From positions 310,001-374,000 of the forward strand of contig NZ_CP090976.1 in NCBI RefSeq assembly GCF_021513235.1: 64,000 nucleotides of DNA. The letters run 5' to 3'. Source of the DNA: Kaistella sp. 97-N-M2 (lineage in GTDB: Bacteria; Bacteroidota; Bacteroidia; Flavobacteriales; Weeksellaceae). Made by a program: the position numbers and the translations under genes. Shown here piece by piece: positions 24,348 to 33,438 of the stretch. The notes below the pieces were generated by a model. It was not told where the DNA came from. It saw only the letters and a list, made by a program, of their open reading frames with translations, and did no database searches. Every line of letters starts with the position of its first letter. The stretch's first letter is position 1.

Positions 24348-26243
24348 ATGGAAAATTTAGTTTACGCAATTATACTTTTACCCTTACTCGGATTTTTAAT
24401 TAACGGACTTTTCGGCAAAAGTTTGCCGAAAATGGTGGTCGGAACGCTTGCAACGCTTGTTGTTTTTGCATCTTTCTGCATCGCTGTCAGTTTATTTTTA
24501 AAGTTCGATGCGGCATCGCCACCCGTAATCGTGCGGGCGTTTGAATGGTTTCGGATCAGCGGAATACAGGTTAATTTTGGCTTTCAGATCGATCAGCTGT
24601 CTTTGATGATGATTATGATCATCACTGGGATTGGATCTTTAATTCACCTTTATTCCATCGGTTATATGAGCCATGACAAAGGGTTTTACAAATTCTTTAC
24701 TTATTTGAATTTATTTATCTTCTCCATGTTACTTTTGGTCATGGGAAGCAATTATTTAATTCTTTTTATCGGTTGGGAAGGTGTTGGACTTTGCTCTTAC
24801 CTCTTGATTGGCTTTTGGTACACGAACGAAGAATATGGCGCTGCGGCGCGGAAAGCTTTCATCATGAACCGGATTGGGGATTTGGGAATGATCATCGGTA
24901 TTTTGATGATCGCCTATCAAACCAACGCGGTTGATTTTCTTTCGGTGGCGCAAAACTCCGGTAAATTCGAACTCGATTCGACCATTATTATTTTCATCAC
25001 CTCCAGTTTATTTATTGGCGCTGTCGGAAAATCTGCACAGATTCCTTTATTTACGTGGCTTCCGGATGCCATGGCAGGCCCAACGCCGGTTTCTGCTTTA
25101 ATCCACGCCGCCACCATGGTAACGGCGGGGATTTATTTGGTCGTACGGTCCAATTTCCTTTTCTCTTTAGCACCAACAACTTTGGAAGGCATTCTTTTCA
25201 TCGGTCTGTTAACTGCTTTGGTAGCCGCATTTATCGGCCTCCGACAAAATGATATTAAAAAAGTTTTAGCCTACTCCACGGTTTCGCAGCTGGGCTTTAT
25301 GTTTGTCGCCATCGGAGTTGGCGCTTACACGACAGCGATGTTTCACTTAATGACGCACGCCTTTTTCAAAGCATTGTTATTCCTCGGCTCCGGTTCCGTT
25401 ATTCACGCGATGAGCGACGAACAGGATATGAGAATGATGGGCGGTTTAAAGAAAAAAATTCCGGTTACGCATATCACTTTCCTTATCGGAACTTTAGCGA
25501 TCTCCGGTTTTCCTTTCCTTTCGGGCATGATTTCCAAAGATGAAATTTTGACCAATGTTTACGGAAAAAATCCCATTATTTGGGTGATCTTGTTTATCAT
25601 CGCCGCGATGACGGCGATTTATATGTTCCGGGCCTATTATTTAACGTTCCACGGAGAATTTCGCGGTACGCCGGAGCAGGAAAAACATGTTCACGAAAGC
25701 CCGAAAACAATGACGATTCCGTTGATCGTTCTGGCAATCCTGTCCATTCTCGGCGGTTTTATTAATCTTCCACATTTTATCTCGCACGGAGATTATTCCA
25801 CTTTGGCCCACTGGCTGCAATCCATCTACGTTTATGATGTAGAACTGCCGGAAGTTGCTTTCGGAACCGAAATGATTCTTTTGGGATTAACGGTTTTGAT
25901 GTTCTTCGTGGTTTGGTTTGTGGTGAAAAACATCTACGTCAACAAGAAAAAAATGGCTCTGCCAGACGAAAAATATGGCGGTTGGGAACGGCTTTCAAAC
26001 AAAAAATTGTTTTTAGACGAACTCTACAGCGCAACTTTTGTGCGATTTGCTGAAGGTCTCGGGATCGGCGGCAATATGTTCGACAAAGGCGTTCTCGGTC
26101 GGTTTGTCGATTTTATCGGGACTGGTGCCGAAGATTCGGGGAGAGCGGCAAAACGCCTTCAAAACGGAAATGTAGAGAATTATGTTCTCATCATGTCTCT
26201 GGCCATCGGAATTATTTTAATTGTTAACTTTATATTACAATAG
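24348..26243 (+). CDS. nuoL: NADH-quinone oxidoreductase subunit L
   Basis: 631 residues, the largest membrane-arm subunit (ND5), an antiporter-like proton pump with the long lateral helix. Conserved features are YSIGYMSHDKGF, FIGWEGVGLCSYLLIGFW, the pump core IPLFTWLPDAMAGPTPVSALIHAATMV in pieces, and THAFFKALLFLGSGSVIH. The C-terminal amphipathic part continues to residue 631. Length normal. nuoM follows after 3 bp. Confidence 0.96.
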   Translation: MENLVYAIILLPLLGFLINGLFGKSLPKMVVGTLATLVVFASFCIAVSLFLKFDAASPPVIVRAFEWFRISGIQVNFGFQIDQLSLMMIMIITGIGSLIHLYSIGYMSHDKGFYKFFTYLNLFIFSMLLLVMGSNYLILFIGWEGVGLCSYLLIGFWYTNEEYGAAARKAFIMNRIGDLGMIIGILMIAYQTNAVDFLSVAQNSGKFELDSTIIIFITSSLFIGAVGKSAQIPLFTWLPDAMAGPTPVSALIHAATMVTAGIYLVVRSNFLFSLAPTTLEGILFIGLLTALVAAFIGLRQNDIKKVLAYSTVSQLGFMFVAIGVGAYTTAMFHLMTHAFFKALLFLGSGSVIHAMSDEQDMRMMGGLKKKIPVTHITFLIGTLAISGFPFLSGMISKDEILTNVYGKNPIIWVILFIIAAMTAIYMFRAYYLTFHGEFRGTPEQEKHVHESPKTMTIPLIVLAILSILGGFINLPHFISHGDYSTLAHWLQSIYVYDVELPEVAFGTEMILLGLTVLMFFVVWFVVKNIYVNKKKMALPDEKYGGWERLSNKKLFLDELYSATFVRFAEGLGIGGNMFDKGVLGRFVDFIGTGAEDSGRAAKRLQNGNVENYVLIMSLAIGIILIVNFILQ

Positions 26244-26246
26244 TAA

Positions 26247-27740
26247 ATGTCGTATCTATTATTAACATTACTACTATTACCTCTCGTAGGTTCTGCATTG
26301 GTGTTCGCGTGGAAAAATCCCGCAAGTAAATATTTAGCCCTGGGAATTGCATTTGCACAAATGTTTCTCACGTTTTATATGCTGTCTGATTTCAATTTCA
26401 AACCTACCGTCGACGGAGTTTTGCAGTACGAGATCAATTATCCCTGGTCCAATTTCATCAAAAGCAATCTGCATTTTGGCGTCGATGGAATGAGCATGTT
26501 GATGCTGTTGTTAACCAACATTTTAACGCCGCTCATTATTCTTTCTTCGTTTAATGAAAAGCCCGGGTACAGAAATACTTTCTACGGTTTAATCTTGTTG
26601 ATGCAGTTTGGTTTGCTCGGCGTTTTCACCTCGTTGGACGGCTTGTTATTTTACATCTTCTGGGAAGTTACTTTAATCCCGATCTGGCTCATCGCCGGAA
26701 TTTGGGGACAGGAAAACAAGAAAATTCAGTTTACTACAAAATTCTTTGTGTATACGTTCGTCGGCTCTTTGTTTATGTTGATCGGCTTGATCTACGTTTA
26801 TACAAACTCCGCTTCATTTGCCTTAACCGATTTGTATAACGCAGATTTAAGTACCTCGCAGCAGACGGTGGTTTTCTGGTTTATCTTCTTTGCGTTTGCC
26901 GTGAAGTTGCCGATCTTCCCGTTCCATTCCTGGCAGCCGGATACGTACACGTATTCGCCAACGCAGGGATCGATGCTACTCTCCGGAATTATGCTGAAAA
27001 TGGCGATCTACGGCTTGTTGCGTTATTTACTACCAATTACACCGGAACCGGTTTTGGGAGTTTCGGGAAAAATAGTTTTAGTTCTCGCAATTATTGGAAT
27101 CGTTCACGGTGCCTTAATAGCGATCATACAAAATGATTCAAAAAGATTGATTGCCTATTCATCTTTATCGCACGTAGGATTGATGACGGCCGGAATTATG
27201 GCCTCCGCCATTCTAACGACGAAAGGAACTTTAATGATCGAAGGCGGTCAGGGCGCATTGGTGCAGACCTTTGCACACGGCATCAACGTCGTAGGACTTT
27301 TTTATTGTGCCGATATTTTATACAAACGTTTCAAAACCCGGGATATCCGAAAAATGGGCGGCCTCGCCAAAGTGGCGCCGAAATTCGCGGTTCTGTTTAT
27401 GGTAATTTTATTGGGATCTATTGCGCTTCCTTTAACCAACGGTTTTGTGGGCGAATTTATCCTCATCAAAGCCATCTTTGACTACAGTGTTTTCGGTGCA
27501 GTTATCGCCGGCACAACCATGATCTTTTCGTCGGTTTATCTTTTCAGATTTTATGGTAAAGCCATGTTCGGAAACGGCGACGAAAGAATTTTAGCGGCCT
27601 CCAGCGATTTATCTCCCGTAGAATTTTCGGTTTTGGCCAGTTTGGCTGTTTTTGTAATCCTGCTGGGAATTTTTCCGCAACCGATTCTGGATATGGTCGA
27701 CAGTTCGCTGAAATTTATCTTCATGTCGATGATGAAATAA
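26247..27740 (+). CDS. nuoM: NADH-quinone oxidoreductase subunit M
   Basis: 497 residues; ND4-type antiporter-like proton-pumping subunit with about 14 membrane helices. It shows FYIFWEVTLIPIWLIAGIWG (conserved Glu), the pump lysines in FAFAVKLPIFPFHSWQPDTY, and AYSSLSHVGLMTAGIM. Length normal. An 89-bp spacer with AATCTAAA-like words separates it from nuoN. Confidence 0.95.
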   Translation: MSYLLLTLLLLPLVGSALVFAWKNPASKYLALGIAFAQMFLTFYMLSDFNFKPTVDGVLQYEINYPWSNFIKSNLHFGVDGMSMLMLLLTNILTPLIILSSFNEKPGYRNTFYGLILLMQFGLLGVFTSLDGLLFYIFWEVTLIPIWLIAGIWGQENKKIQFTTKFFVYTFVGSLFMLIGLIYVYTNSASFALTDLYNADLSTSQQTVVFWFIFFAFAVKLPIFPFHSWQPDTYTYSPTQGSMLLSGIMLKMAIYGLLRYLLPITPEPVLGVSGKIVLVLAIIGIVHGALIAIIQNDSKRLIAYSSLSHVGLMTAGIMASAILTTKGTLMIEGGQGALVQTFAHGINVVGLFYCADILYKRFKTRDIRKMGGLAKVAPKFAVLFMVILLGSIALPLTNGFVGEFILIKAIFDYSVFGAVIAGTTMIFSSVYLFRFYGKAMFGNGDERILAASSDLSPVEFSVLASLAVFVILLGIFPQPILDMVDSSLKFIFMSMMK

Positions 27741-27829
27741 GTATAATTAATAATTAAAAGAAATTAAGAGATGAAGACGGCAGATGAAAATCTAAACTCT
27801 CGAATCTATAAATCTCAAATCTAAACTAA

Positions 27830-29209
27830 ATGGGCGTTTTAATCATCGTATTCCTTACCGCAGTAGCCGCATTATTTGCAGGTGTTTTTGAAAAAGGAAA
27901 ATATTCAAGATATATCGGTATTTTGGGACTCATCATTGCATTTTATGTAAGTTTCCTGCCAGAGCTGGCTTTCTTTAACCAATACAGAAGCATGTTCGAA
28001 TATGGCGCAAATGCCGCCCTTTTCACAAAAATTTCGTTGGTAGTAACCTTATTGATCTTCTTTTTAGGCGGTTTCGCTTTCAGCAACCACCGCAGCCACC
28101 AGTCCGAACTATACGCTTTGATGCTGTTTTCCCTGTGTGGCGGTATTGTTCTTTTTGGCTTTCAAAACTTAGTAACTTTATTTTTAGGCATCGAAATTTT
28201 GTCGATTCCACTGTACGTTTTGGCGGGAAGCAACAAAACCGATCTGCGCTCCAACGAAGCTTCCATCAAATACTTTCTGATGGGTGCGTTTGCGACGGGT
28301 TTCCTTTTATTCGGAATTGCCCTGATTTACGGCAGCGCAAGTACTTTTGATCTTTATAAGATTCACGACTTTTCGTTATCGAACCCCAAAAACCTGATGT
28401 TTTCGATGGGTGCGGTTTTAATGCTGGTCGCGTTGGCTTTTAAAGTTTCCATGGCGCCCTTCCATATGTGGAGTCCGGATGTTTATCAGGGTTCACCCTC
28501 GCTGATCACCACTTTCATGATGTCGGTTGTTAAAATTGCAGCTTTCTTCGCGTTCTTCAAAATGATGACGATCGGATTTCTCGGAATCACGGGCGAATGG
28601 ATCAACATCGTGGGCGTCCTCATCATCATCACACTTTTCCTGGCGAATGTGATGGGTCTGGCACAAAGCAATGCAAAAAGAATGTTGGCTTACTCTTCCG
28701 TCTCCCACGTTGGATATTTAGGTTTGATTTTCTTTGGTTTGAATAACTTGTCTGCTTATAATTTAGCCTTCTATTTATTTGCTTATTCCCTTGCCACACT
28801 TGGTGTAATGATGTGCCTGATCTGGGTTGAAAAACTGAAGCGCGAAACTTCTTACGATGCTTTTCGTGGATTGGCGCATTCCGAACCGATTTTGGCGGTG
28901 GTTGCGGCTTTGTCTATGCTTTCGATGGCCGGGATTCCCTTAACCGCAGGTTTCATGGGGAAATTTGGCATTTTTGCGCAAGCGATAAAAACAACGCCTT
29001 TCCTCGTACTGGTCGCTGTTCTAGGCTCTGCAATTTCCATCGCTTACTATTTACGGTTGATTATGGTCATGTTTTTCCCAAAGGAAAGCAGTTTCAAAAC
29101 TTCCGAGAAAGTGTCGGTGACCTACAACATTATCGCCGTATTTTTGATTTTTGCCTTGGTGGCTTTAGGGGTTTTCCCGGATTTATTTGCGAAACAGTTT
29201 GGTTTATAA
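27830..29209 (+). CDS. nuoN: NADH-quinone oxidoreductase subunit N
   Basis: 459 residues; ND2-type antiporter-like subunit, last gene of the operon. Characteristic blocks are TLFLGIEILSIPLYVLAG (conserved Glu), YFLMGAFATGFLLFGIALIYG, FKVSMAPFHMWSPDVYQGSP with the conserved Lys, and AYSSVSHVGYLGL. The strong terminator at 29,233 follows its stop by 23 bp, which closes the nuoA-N transcript. Confidence 0.95.
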   Translation: MGVLIIVFLTAVAALFAGVFEKGKYSRYIGILGLIIAFYVSFLPELAFFNQYRSMFEYGANAALFTKISLVVTLLIFFLGGFAFSNHRSHQSELYALMLFSLCGGIVLFGFQNLVTLFLGIEILSIPLYVLAGSNKTDLRSNEASIKYFLMGAFATGFLLFGIALIYGSASTFDLYKIHDFSLSNPKNLMFSMGAVLMLVALAFKVSMAPFHMWSPDVYQGSPSLITTFMMSVVKIAAFFAFFKMMTIGFLGITGEWINIVGVLIIITLFLANVMGLAQSNAKRMLAYSSVSHVGYLGLIFFGLNNLSAYNLAFYLFAYSLATLGVMMCLIWVEKLKRETSYDAFRGLAHSEPILAVVAALSMLSMAGIPLTAGFMGKFGIFAQAIKTTPFLVLVAVLGSAISIAYYLRLIMVMFFPKESSFKTSEKVSVTYNIIAVFLIFALVALGVFPDLFAKQFGL

Positions 29210-29232
29210 AACTCCACTTTTAAATATTTTTA

Positions 29233-29264
29233 AACGCAGTTCTTCGGAGCTGCGTTTTTTTTAT
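29233..29264 (+). terminator. Terminator of the nuo operon
   Basis: AACGCAG and CTGCGTT flank an UUCG-capped inner hairpin (TTC-TTCG-GAG region) and are followed by eight T. It lies 23 bp after nuoN. Confidence 0.9.
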
Positions 29265-29265
29265 G

Positions 29266-29301
29266 TTAAACATTAATCATTTGATTAAACCATTTGTTTA
29301 A
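29266..29301. promoter_or_regulatory. Nested palindromes, candidate TetR operator
   Basis: TTAAACA (29,266-29,272) and TGTTTAA (29,295-29,301) are exact complements and enclose a second perfect palindrome, TTAATCA-TT-TGATTAA (29,273-29,288). The right arm covers the -33 box of the downstream tetR promoter, a position suited to autorepression. Sequence symmetry is seen; repressor binding is inference. Confidence 0.55.
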
Positions 29302-29325
29302 ATCAGAATAATAGTTTTATCTTTG
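29293..29325 (+). promoter_or_regulatory. Promoter of the TetR-efflux operon
   Basis: TTTG (29,293-29,296) and TATCTTTG (29,318-29,325) fit the -33/-7 consensus with a 21-bp spacer. Start of transcription is predicted near 29,332, about 12 nt before the tetR ATG. Confidence 0.7.
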
Positions 29326-29343
29326 TTAAATAAATTTACGAAG

Positions 29344-29940
29344 ATGACTGAAGCAGAACTTTCTACCGAAGACAAAATACTTTTAGCAGCTTCGAAAGTT
29401 TTTACAGAAAAAGGGTATTCCGGCACGCGAACGCGCGACATCGCCGAAGAAGCCGGAATTAATTTAGCCCTGCTGAATTACTATTTTCGCACCAAAGAAA
29501 AACTCTTTGAGCAGGTGATGAAGGTTAAAATGGTTTTGCTTTTCGGACAGATCATTCCCATTTTGTCCGACGAAAAAACCTCCCTCGACGAAAAAATAGA
29601 TCTCGCAGCCGCGAAATATTTCGACATTTTAATCAAAAATCCTAACCTTCCTCTCTTTGTTCTTAGTGAAATTCAAAAGAAAACCTCCGACATCAAATCT
29701 ATTATTCCTTTTGAGCGCGTCTTGCGGAATTCCTTTATCATGAAACAGATTCAGGAACGAAAACCGGATCTTAATCCTTTCCATTTTCTGTTGAATTTTG
29801 TAAGCATGACGGTTTTTCCGTTTCTGGGAAAACCTATTTTGAGAACCTTCGATTTGATGGATGAAGAAGAATTCCTGGAATTTGTGGAAGAAAGGAAAAT
29901 CTTAGTCCCGGTCTGGATTAAACTGATTTTAAATAATTAA
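29344..29940 (+). CDS. TetR-family regulator of the adjacent efflux operon
   Basis: 198 residues. The N-terminal helix-turn-helix reads ILLAASKVFTEKGYSGTRTRDIAEEAGINLALLNYYFRTKEKLF in shorter blocks, classic for TetR, with DIAEEAGI as the turn and LLNYYF as recognition helix. The variable C-terminal part would bind a ligand. It is the first gene of a run that continues with TolC, HlyD and ABC genes, as with E. coli CecR (YbiH) next to ybhGFSR. A palindrome over its own promoter suggests autorepression that is relieved by a pump substrate. ATG 29,344 fits better than the TTG-led extension at 29,323, which begins inside the promoter. Confidence 0.9.
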   Translation: MTEAELSTEDKILLAASKVFTEKGYSGTRTRDIAEEAGINLALLNYYFRTKEKLFEQVMKVKMVLLFGQIIPILSDEKTSLDEKIDLAAAKYFDILIKNPNLPLFVLSEIQKKTSDIKSIIPFERVLRNSFIMKQIQERKPDLNPFHFLLNFVSMTVFPFLGKPILRTFDLMDEEEFLEFVEERKILVPVWIKLILNN

Positions 29941-30043
29941 ATAAAAAGACTTTTGCTGATTGAAACCAGATGAAATAAAAGCATTGGCGAAAATAAAGTT
30001 CTTCAGCGCGTCTCAACTCATTTAAAATGATAAAAATCCTAAG

Positions 30044-31291
30044 ATGAAAATTTTAAAATATTTTTTTCTGCTCCTCTGCTTCTCTGCAAATGCCCAAACA
30101 TTGACCTTAGAAGAATGCTACGATTTGGCCAAACAAAATTATCCGCTTATCAAAAGACACGATTTAATCGCCAAAACTAAAGAATACAGTCTTCAGAATG
30201 CCGCAAAAGGCTGGCTTCCGCAGATACAGATTGCGGGACAGGCAACGTATCAGAACGACGTTACACAACTGCCGGTGCAGCTTCCGAATATGACGATTGA
30301 TCCCGTCAGCAAAGACCAGTATAAAATTTATGTGGATGTTCAGCAGAATATTTATGATGGCGGAATGACCGCTAACCAAAAAAAAGCCGCAACCATTACT
30401 TCTGAAATGGAACGGCAAAAAACGGAAGTCGAAACCGATCAACTCGAAATGCGCATCAACCAAATATTTTTTGGAATTCTACAAACCGATGCACAGATTG
30501 AACAAACCGATTTGACGAAAGCTGATCTCAAAAACGGCCTGAAAAGAGCGGAAGTACAACTGGAGAACGGCGTTATCTACAGAAGTAACGTCGATGTTTT
30601 AAAAGCACAACTGGTAAATCTGGACCAAAAAGATTTGGAACTTAAATCGACGAAGAAAAATTTCTTACAGATGCTTTCTCTTTTCATTCAGAAAAATTTA
30701 GACGAAAATACCACGCTTGAAAAACCCGCGAAAATTTTAATTCAGGCCGAGAACAATCGTGCCGAACTCAAGCTTTTCGCTTTACAAAAACTCGCATTAG
30801 ACCAGCAGAAATCAAACATCAACTCCAGAAATCTGCCCAGAGTGGGCGCATTTTTTCAGGGTGGCTACGGAAAACCCGGCTTTAATATGTTGAAAAATGA
30901 ATTCAATCTTTTCTACATCGGCGGTGTACGCTTGAATATTCCAATCTCGGGATACTACACGAAAAGAAATGATCTGGCTTTGGTCGGAATTCAACAGGAG
31001 GAAATCGAGATTCAAAGAGAGAACTTCCTTTTCAATCAGCAGTTTGAAACGATTCAGAACAACAATGACCTTGATAAAATCCAGCAACTCATCAATAAAG
31101 ACGACGAACTGATCAGTCTGCGCGAAAGCATCAAAACCGCCGCCCTCGCCCAACTCGAAAACGGCGTAATTACGACAAACGATTACCTGCGCGAAGTCAA
31201 CGAACTCGACCGCGCGAAAAATCAGAAAATAACGCATGAAATACAATATCTTTTAACGCAATACAATCTGAAAGCGCAGCTTAATCAATAA
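30044..31291 (+). CDS. TolC-family outer-membrane efflux protein
   Basis: 415 residues. Residues 1-18 are a signal peptide (FFLLLCFSANAQ). The mature protein starts LTLEECYDLAKQNYP, the standard TolC-family opening, and consists of long helical hairpins, ending KITHEIQYLLTQYNLKAQLNQ. Members form the trimeric tunnel through the outer membrane for tripartite pumps. The repeat-like central part LENGVIYRSNVDVLKAQLVNLDQ matches the family's second helical hairpin. It follows tetR by 103 bp and precedes the HlyD gene by 48 bp, a spacer containing three copies of TTGATGG. Confidence 0.9.
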   Translation: MKILKYFFLLLCFSANAQTLTLEECYDLAKQNYPLIKRHDLIAKTKEYSLQNAAKGWLPQIQIAGQATYQNDVTQLPVQLPNMTIDPVSKDQYKIYVDVQQNIYDGGMTANQKKAATITSEMERQKTEVETDQLEMRINQIFFGILQTDAQIEQTDLTKADLKNGLKRAEVQLENGVIYRSNVDVLKAQLVNLDQKDLELKSTKKNFLQMLSLFIQKNLDENTTLEKPAKILIQAENNRAELKLFALQKLALDQQKSNINSRNLPRVGAFFQGGYGKPGFNMLKNEFNLFYIGGVRLNIPISGYYTKRNDLALVGIQQEEIEIQRENFLFNQQFETIQNNNDLDKIQQLINKDDELISLRESIKTAALAQLENGVITTNDYLREVNELDRAKNQKITHEIQYLLTQYNLKAQLNQ

Positions 31292-31339
31292 TTGATGGTT
31301 GATGGTTGATGGATTATAGTTTAAATAACACGTACGCAG

Positions 31340-32311
31340 ATGAAAAAATATATTCTACTTGCAGCGATAATTTCACTCTGTTCCTGTAGCGACGCGGGTG
31401 CGGACTACGACGCTTCCGGCACTTTTGAAGCCGACGAAATTTTGGTTACTGCAAAAGCAAGCGGAACGGTTTTAAAGTTAAACGTGGAAGAAGGAGAAGA
31501 ACTTTCTGCCCATGAAAAGTTGGGCGAAATTGACTCGAAGAACGTGGAACTTCAAAAGGAACAGATTTTGGCGAGCATCGATGCGCTCGATCAAAAAACA
31601 AATTCTGCCCTTCCTCAAATTCAGGTTTTGGACGCGCAGATTTCGGGACAAAAAGCCAATGTCGGCATTTTGCAGGAGCAACTTCAAAATGCACTTCGCG
31701 AAAGAAATAGAACCGCGAATTTGGTCGCAAAAGATGCCGCCACCCAAAAACAACTCGACGACGCGAACGGACAAATCCAGGTTCTTCAGAAGCAGATTTC
31801 CGCGGCACAAAGCCAGTTGCGCGTTTTACGCCAACAGATTTCCACCACGAAAGAAAATACAGCGCTCCAAAACCGCGCAGTTTTAAGTGAAAAAAAACCG
31901 ACCGAAAAAAAGGTGGCGCAGATCGACGAGCAGTTGAAAAACAACACGATTGAAAGTCCCATTTCCGGCATGGTCTTAACCAAATATCTGAATGAAGGCG
32001 AATTCGCAGCCGTTGGAAAACCGATTTTCAAGATGGCGAATCTGGATCTGATGACGCTAAAAACTTTCATCACAGGCGATCAATTGTCGCAGGTGAAAAT
32101 TGGTCAGAACGTAAAGATACTCATCGACAGCGGTGCGGAAAAAACGAAAGAGGTTCCGGGAACCGTTTACTGGATCAGCTCCAAAGCGGAGTTTACCCCG
32201 AAAACCATTCAAACCAAAAATGAGCGCGCCAACTTGGTGTATGCCGTGAAGATTCATGTAAAAAACGACGGTTTCCTTAAAATCGGAATGTATGCAGATG
32301 TGAAATTTTAA
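31340..32311 (+). CDS. HlyD/YbhG-type periplasmic adaptor lipoprotein
   Basis: 323 residues. The N-terminus KKYILLAAIISLCSCSDAG carries a lipobox (LCSC), so it should be a lipoprotein anchored in the inner membrane. A short biotinyl-lipoyl half (about 35-65, VTAKASGTVLKLNVEEGEEL) is followed by a long coiled-coil hairpin (about 70-190, Gln- and Leu-rich), the second lipoyl half (NNTIESPISGMVLTKYLNEGEF) and a β-barrel part. This is the adaptor bridging the ABC permeases to TolC. It fits YbhG. A 200-bp spacer, with CACAAAAGTCACAAA-like words, precedes the ATPase genes. Confidence 0.9.
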   Translation: MKKYILLAAIISLCSCSDAGADYDASGTFEADEILVTAKASGTVLKLNVEEGEELSAHEKLGEIDSKNVELQKEQILASIDALDQKTNSALPQIQVLDAQISGQKANVGILQEQLQNALRERNRTANLVAKDAATQKQLDDANGQIQVLQKQISAAQSQLRVLRQQISTTKENTALQNRAVLSEKKPTEKKVAQIDEQLKNNTIESPISGMVLTKYLNEGEFAAVGKPIFKMANLDLMTLKTFITGDQLSQVKIGQNVKILIDSGAEKTKEVPGTVYWISSKAEFTPKTIQTKNERANLVYAVKIHVKNDGFLKIGMYADVKF

Positions 32312-32511
32312 TTTTTGACCACAAAAGTCACAAATGATAATTGCTTTAAAAGATTTAACAGCAACTCCTTAAAGTCCACAAAAAAAGATAACGTTCTATT
32401 TTTTGACCTTTAAAAATTATTAAAATTCAACTTTAAAAAAGAAGAGCTTTTATCGTCACCAATCTTCGCCAATCAACTTTAAACTGTTAATTCTCGATGG
32501 TAAAATAAAAA

Positions 32512-33435
32512 ATGAATTCAATCACCGTTCGAAATCTCACCAAAACCTACGGCAAGAAAAACAATAGAGTTCTTGCGGTTGATTACGTGAGTTTTGATGT
32601 AAAGGCCGGCGAAATTTTCGGCTTAATTGGTCCCGACGGCGCCGGAAAAACCTCCATTTTCCGAATGTTGACCACCGTACTTCTGCCCGATTCCGGTTCT
32701 GCATCGGTCCAAAATTGGGATGTGGTGAAAGATTATAAAGAAATCCGAAAAATTGTCGGCTATATGCCCGGGCGTTTTTCGCTCTATCAGGATTTAAGTA
32801 TTGAAGAAAACCTGCAATTTTTCGCGAGCGTTTTCAACACGACTATTAAAGAAAATTACGACCTCATCAAAGATATTTACATGCAGATCGAACCTTTCAA
32901 AAATAGAAAAGCCGGCGATCTTTCCGGTGGAATGAAACAGAAACTCGCGCTGTGCTGCGCCTTAATTCATAAGCCGAAAGTTTTATTTCTGGACGAACCC
33001 ACCACCGGTGTGGATCCTGTTTCGCGAAAAGAATTCTGGGAAATGCTAAAGCGTCTTAAAAAAGAGGGAATCACGATGCTTGTTGCCACACCTTACATGG
33101 ACGAAGCCGCGCTGTGCGACCGAATCGCCTTAATAAGCCATGGAAAAATTCTCTCCATCGAAACGCCCGAAAACATCAGCAACTCCTTTCCTGATTTGCT
33201 TTTTGAAGTAAAAGCCGGCAGAACTTCAGCGGTTTTAAAAGCCCTGGAAAATTTTCCGCAGAAGAAAAATGTATATGCGTACGGCGAATTTGTGCATTTG
33301 ATCCTCGATAAAAATGAAATTTTTTCAGCATCAAAAGTTATTGAATATTTGGAAAAGGAAGGTTTTGAAAATATTGAAATAAATCGCGTACAAGCCAGTA
33401 TTGAAGACAGTTTCATCCGCTTATTATCAGTTTAA
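32512..33435 (+). CDS. ABC transporter ATPase 1 (degenerate Q- and H-loops)
   Basis: 307 residues, one nucleotide-binding domain plus a C-terminal extension (about 225-307). Walker A is GPDGAGKT at 40-47 (Asp in place of the usual Asn), signature LSGGM at 137-141, Walker B ending in Asp161 with Glu162. Two switch residues are altered: the Q-loop reads MPGRFSLY with Gly87 where Gln is expected, and the H-loop reads ATPYMDEA with Pro194 instead of His. It corresponds to one half of E. coli YbhF, whose two domains are fused. Its partner follows after 3 bp. Confidence 0.92.
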   Translation: MNSITVRNLTKTYGKKNNRVLAVDYVSFDVKAGEIFGLIGPDGAGKTSIFRMLTTVLLPDSGSASVQNWDVVKDYKEIRKIVGYMPGRFSLYQDLSIEENLQFFASVFNTTIKENYDLIKDIYMQIEPFKNRKAGDLSGGMKQKLALCCALIHKPKVLFLDEPTTGVDPVSRKEFWEMLKRLKKEGITMLVATPYMDEAALCDRIALISHGKILSIETPENISNSFPDLLFEVKAGRTSAVLKALENFPQKKNVYAYGEFVHLILDKNEIFSASKVIEYLEKEGFENIEINRVQASIEDSFIRLLSV

Positions 33436-33438
33436 AAA

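Noticed and set aside
29323-29343. Longer N-terminus of the efflux TetR regulator
   Set aside because: The extension begins inside the -7 box of its own promoter, so it cannot be in the transcript's translated part.
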